Below the pieces are notes generated by a model. That model did not search any database. It had not been told where the DNA came from and was given only the letters and a program-made list of their open reading frames with translations. Both the position numbers and the translations under genes were made by a program. A stretch of 30,795 bases of DNA from a virus. Within the stretch, counting starts at the first letter, position 1; each line of letters starts with the position of its first letter. The DNA is taken from positions 1 to 30,795 of the IMG/VR virus record IMGVR_UViG_3300021180_000041; one strand, 5' to 3'. Below are positions 29,624-30,795 of this stretch, piece after piece.

Positions 29624-29746
29624 TCACGCCGCATTTGCGCGCCACCTGGCAGGCAGGGGCATCACGCCGCCTGGCTGCCCGGCCTCGGAATCACTCCTCG
29701 TGAAGCGCCCGGAGTCGGCTACCGGCTGCCTGGGGCCTCACGCCGC
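29624..29746. repeat. Three TCACGCCGC repeats in the capsid leader
   Basis: TCACGCCGC occurs at 29624-29632, 29662-29670 and 29738-29746 in the 178-bp gap between capsid and the gene upstream. Steps are 38 and 76 bp, an exact 1:2 ratio. On the transcribed strand it is GCGGCGTGA. It may be a regulatory or RNA-level element for the most highly made protein. No promoter boxes are clear. Confidence 0.4.
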
Positions 29747-29763
29747 CAGGCATCGGGGTCAGG

Positions 29764-30288
29764 CTACGCCTGCGGGAGCTGGGGAGTCCAGCCAGCCGCC
29801 TGGAGGTCATCAGCCAGCAGGCCCGCCGTGGTCAGGGTCGGGGGGTCGTTCCCGGTGAACCAGATTCGGACGACAGCCCCGGCGCGGGCCACCTGGGCGA
29901 ACAGGTCATCAGCCGAGTGGGGCACCAGGGCCAGGCCCTCGGTGAGCCAGGTCCGCCTGGTCATGCTGGCCACCCACTCGATGATGGGGGGGTCACCGCA
30001 CGCAGGGCCGGTCGCGGTCACGATGACCTGCTGCCCGTTGGGGGTGGTCGGGGTGTACCAGGCGCAGCTCAGGGGCCTGGGCGCTGGTGTGGGCCTGGGA
30101 GCCGGTGTGGTCGTGCCACAGGCCACCACCAGGAGGCCCAGGGCTGCCAGGACCAGCTCCACCCTGACCAGCCTGAGCGCGTGGAGAACGCGACACAGGG
30201 CTGAGCAGTAGACCGACCCTGGGCGGGAGGGGCGGCGCAGGCAGGTCAGGCACAGGACCTCGGGCGGGTCCTCCTCGGGGTCGGCCAC
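29764..30288 (-). CDS. Zinc-finger and membrane protein between scaffold and capsid
   Basis: 174 aa from GTG 30288. C13-x2-C16 and C28-x3-C32 make a zinc finger (CLTCLRRPSRPGSVYCSALC). It is followed by a hydrophobic segment VELVLAALGLLVVACGTT (43-60), with a lipobox-like LVVAC. A Pro/Thr linker and a C-terminal domain (PLSCAWYTPTTPNGQQVIVTATG to AVVRIWFTGND) follow. A zinc finger before a membrane/lipobox segment is unusual for the capsid operon. Another start might yield a lipoprotein only. No family is recognised; membrane anchoring or host-surface modification are possible. Confidence 0.6.
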   Translation of the reverse strand: MADPEEDPPEVLCLTCLRRPSRPGSVYCSALCRVLHALRLVRVELVLAALGLLVVACGTTTPAPRPTPAPRPLSCAWYTPTTPNGQQVIVTATGPACGDPPIIEWVASMTRRTWLTEGLALVPHSADDLFAQVARAGAVVRIWFTGNDPPTLTTAGLLADDLQAAGWTPQLPQA

Positions 30289-30297
30289 CTGGCTACC

Positions 30298-30795
30298 CTA
30301 GCGCCGCCTGATCTGCCGGATAAAGTCCACTTCCGAACTGGCCGGGGGGGCGGGCTCGCGGGGTCCAGGCGGGATGTAGCCGGGAGCTGGCGGCGGCGGG
30401 GGAACCACGGCTAGCTGCTCGACCAGGGCCGTGATGGCATTGGTGTCGGGCTCCCCGTTCTTGCCCAGCAGTTTGGTCAGGTCCAGGGCTGCCAGGGCGG
30501 CGTCTGGGTTGGCGATCCTGCCTGCTGCCTTGGCCCTGAACTCGGCAGCCGCCAGCTTGAGGTTGGCTGCCTGCTCAGCCTCGGCGCGGCCCTGGGCCTT
30601 GGCCTCGGCTATCGCCTTTTCAGCGTCGGTCATGCCCTGCTGCTGGGCCTTGGCCAGGTCAGCCTCCAGCCGCTTACGGGCCTTGCGCTCCTCGTCCAGG
30701 GCGGCGGTGACCTTGGCCAGGTCCTCAGCCGTGGGGGCACCGTTGGGAGGAGCTGGAGGAGCTGGAGGAGCTGGAGCTGGAGCTGGAGGAGCTGG
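30298..30795 (-). CDS. Capsid scaffold protein (N-terminus beyond the window)
   Basis: At least 165 aa: the frame is open to the right edge of the window, so the start lies outside. It opens with a Pro/Ala repeat (PAPPAPAPAPPAP, encoded by GGAGCT repeats on the plus strand at 30750-30795), then a long charged coiled coil (AEDLAKVTAALDEERKARKRLEADLAKAQQQGMTDAEKAIAEAKAQGRAEAEQAANLKLA), and ends in a short basic tail DFIRQIRRR after a Pro tract. Scaffold proteins of this shape precede the capsid gene, with the basic tail binding capsid. Family inferred by position and pattern. Confidence 0.8.
   Translation of the reverse strand, partial: PAPPAPAPAPPAPPAPPNGAPTAEDLAKVTAALDEERKARKRLEADLAKAQQQGMTDAEKAIAEAKAQGRAEAEQAANLKLAAAEFRAKAAGRIANPDAALAALDLTKLLGKNGEPDTNAITALVEQLAVVPPPPPAPGYIPPGPREPAPPASSEVDFIRQIRRR

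Noticed and set aside
1-30795. tRNA or rRNA genes
   Set aside because: No cloverleaf with a T-loop-like GGTTCRANYC and matching stems was noticed, though a tool-based scan was not possible.

Overview
The window is almost certainly part of a temperate actinobacterial siphophage genome (or its prophage). The DNA is very GC-rich, genes overlap by 1 to 8 bases in long operons, and starts are ATG or GTG with AGGAGG-type ribosome sites. Every recognisable gene is viral: a large serine integrase, RecT with a Cas4/RecB-like exonuclease, a full head-to-tail module, collagen-like tail fibres, an amidase endolysin and a holin. No host housekeeping gene and no tRNA was seen. The composition and gene families resemble phages of Streptomyces-type hosts, but host genus is inference.

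Layout. (1) 1-616 is non-coding and repeat-rich: six copies of CCGCTGGTCA, a second repeat family, a stem-loop and a CCAGG-rich tract. It is a candidate origin or cos/regulatory region. (2) 617-9604 (minus strand) is the early/replication operon. In transcription order it runs XRE repressor, small protein, PD-(D/E)XK exonuclease, 12-codon leader, RecT, a series of small (often zinc-binding) proteins, an orphan cytosine-C5 methyltransferase, a resolvase-like nuclease, a replication protein with an SSB-like acidic tail, two proteins of unknown function and an HNH endonuclease. (3) 9605-9975 is regulatory: paired operators, a phased TGTGGA array and the integrase terminator. (4) 9976-11478 (minus) is the serine integrase. 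(5) 11479-11682 is the divergent control region, with a 26-bp perfect palindrome, a 52-bp dyad that looks like attP, and a promoter flanked by twin operators. (6) 11683-14030 (plus) is a seven-gene operon of mostly unknown small proteins, including a ribbon-helix-helix-like and a helix-turn-helix-like protein. (7) 14031-14180 holds strong hairpins between converging operons. (8) 14181-30795 (minus) is the late operon. In transcription order: scaffold (cut by the window edge), a zinc/membrane protein, major capsid, zinc-finger mini-protein, adaptor, stopper, gp10-like protein, tail terminator, major tail, frameshifted chaperones, tape measure, Dit-like and Tal-like proteins, fibres, amidase, further fibre genes, holin and a secreted protein. 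Portal and terminase genes are expected beyond the right edge.

How it works together. The integrase and its presumed attP sit next to a switch region. Repressor and operon regulators would choose lysogeny or lysis. The early operon supplies recombination and origin functions and relies on host polymerases, since no polymerase or helicase is seen here. The late operon builds a siphovirus with a tail of roughly 130 nm (from tape-measure length) and collagen-like fibres. The most notable signals are the attP-like dyad, GATGC/GCATC repeats spaced about one helical turn apart inside the initiator gene, a four-copy 11-bp TGTGGA array, twin operators on the plus-strand operon, a canonical CCCAAAT frameshift site, a nested zinc-protein gene and an uncharacterised plus-strand operon.
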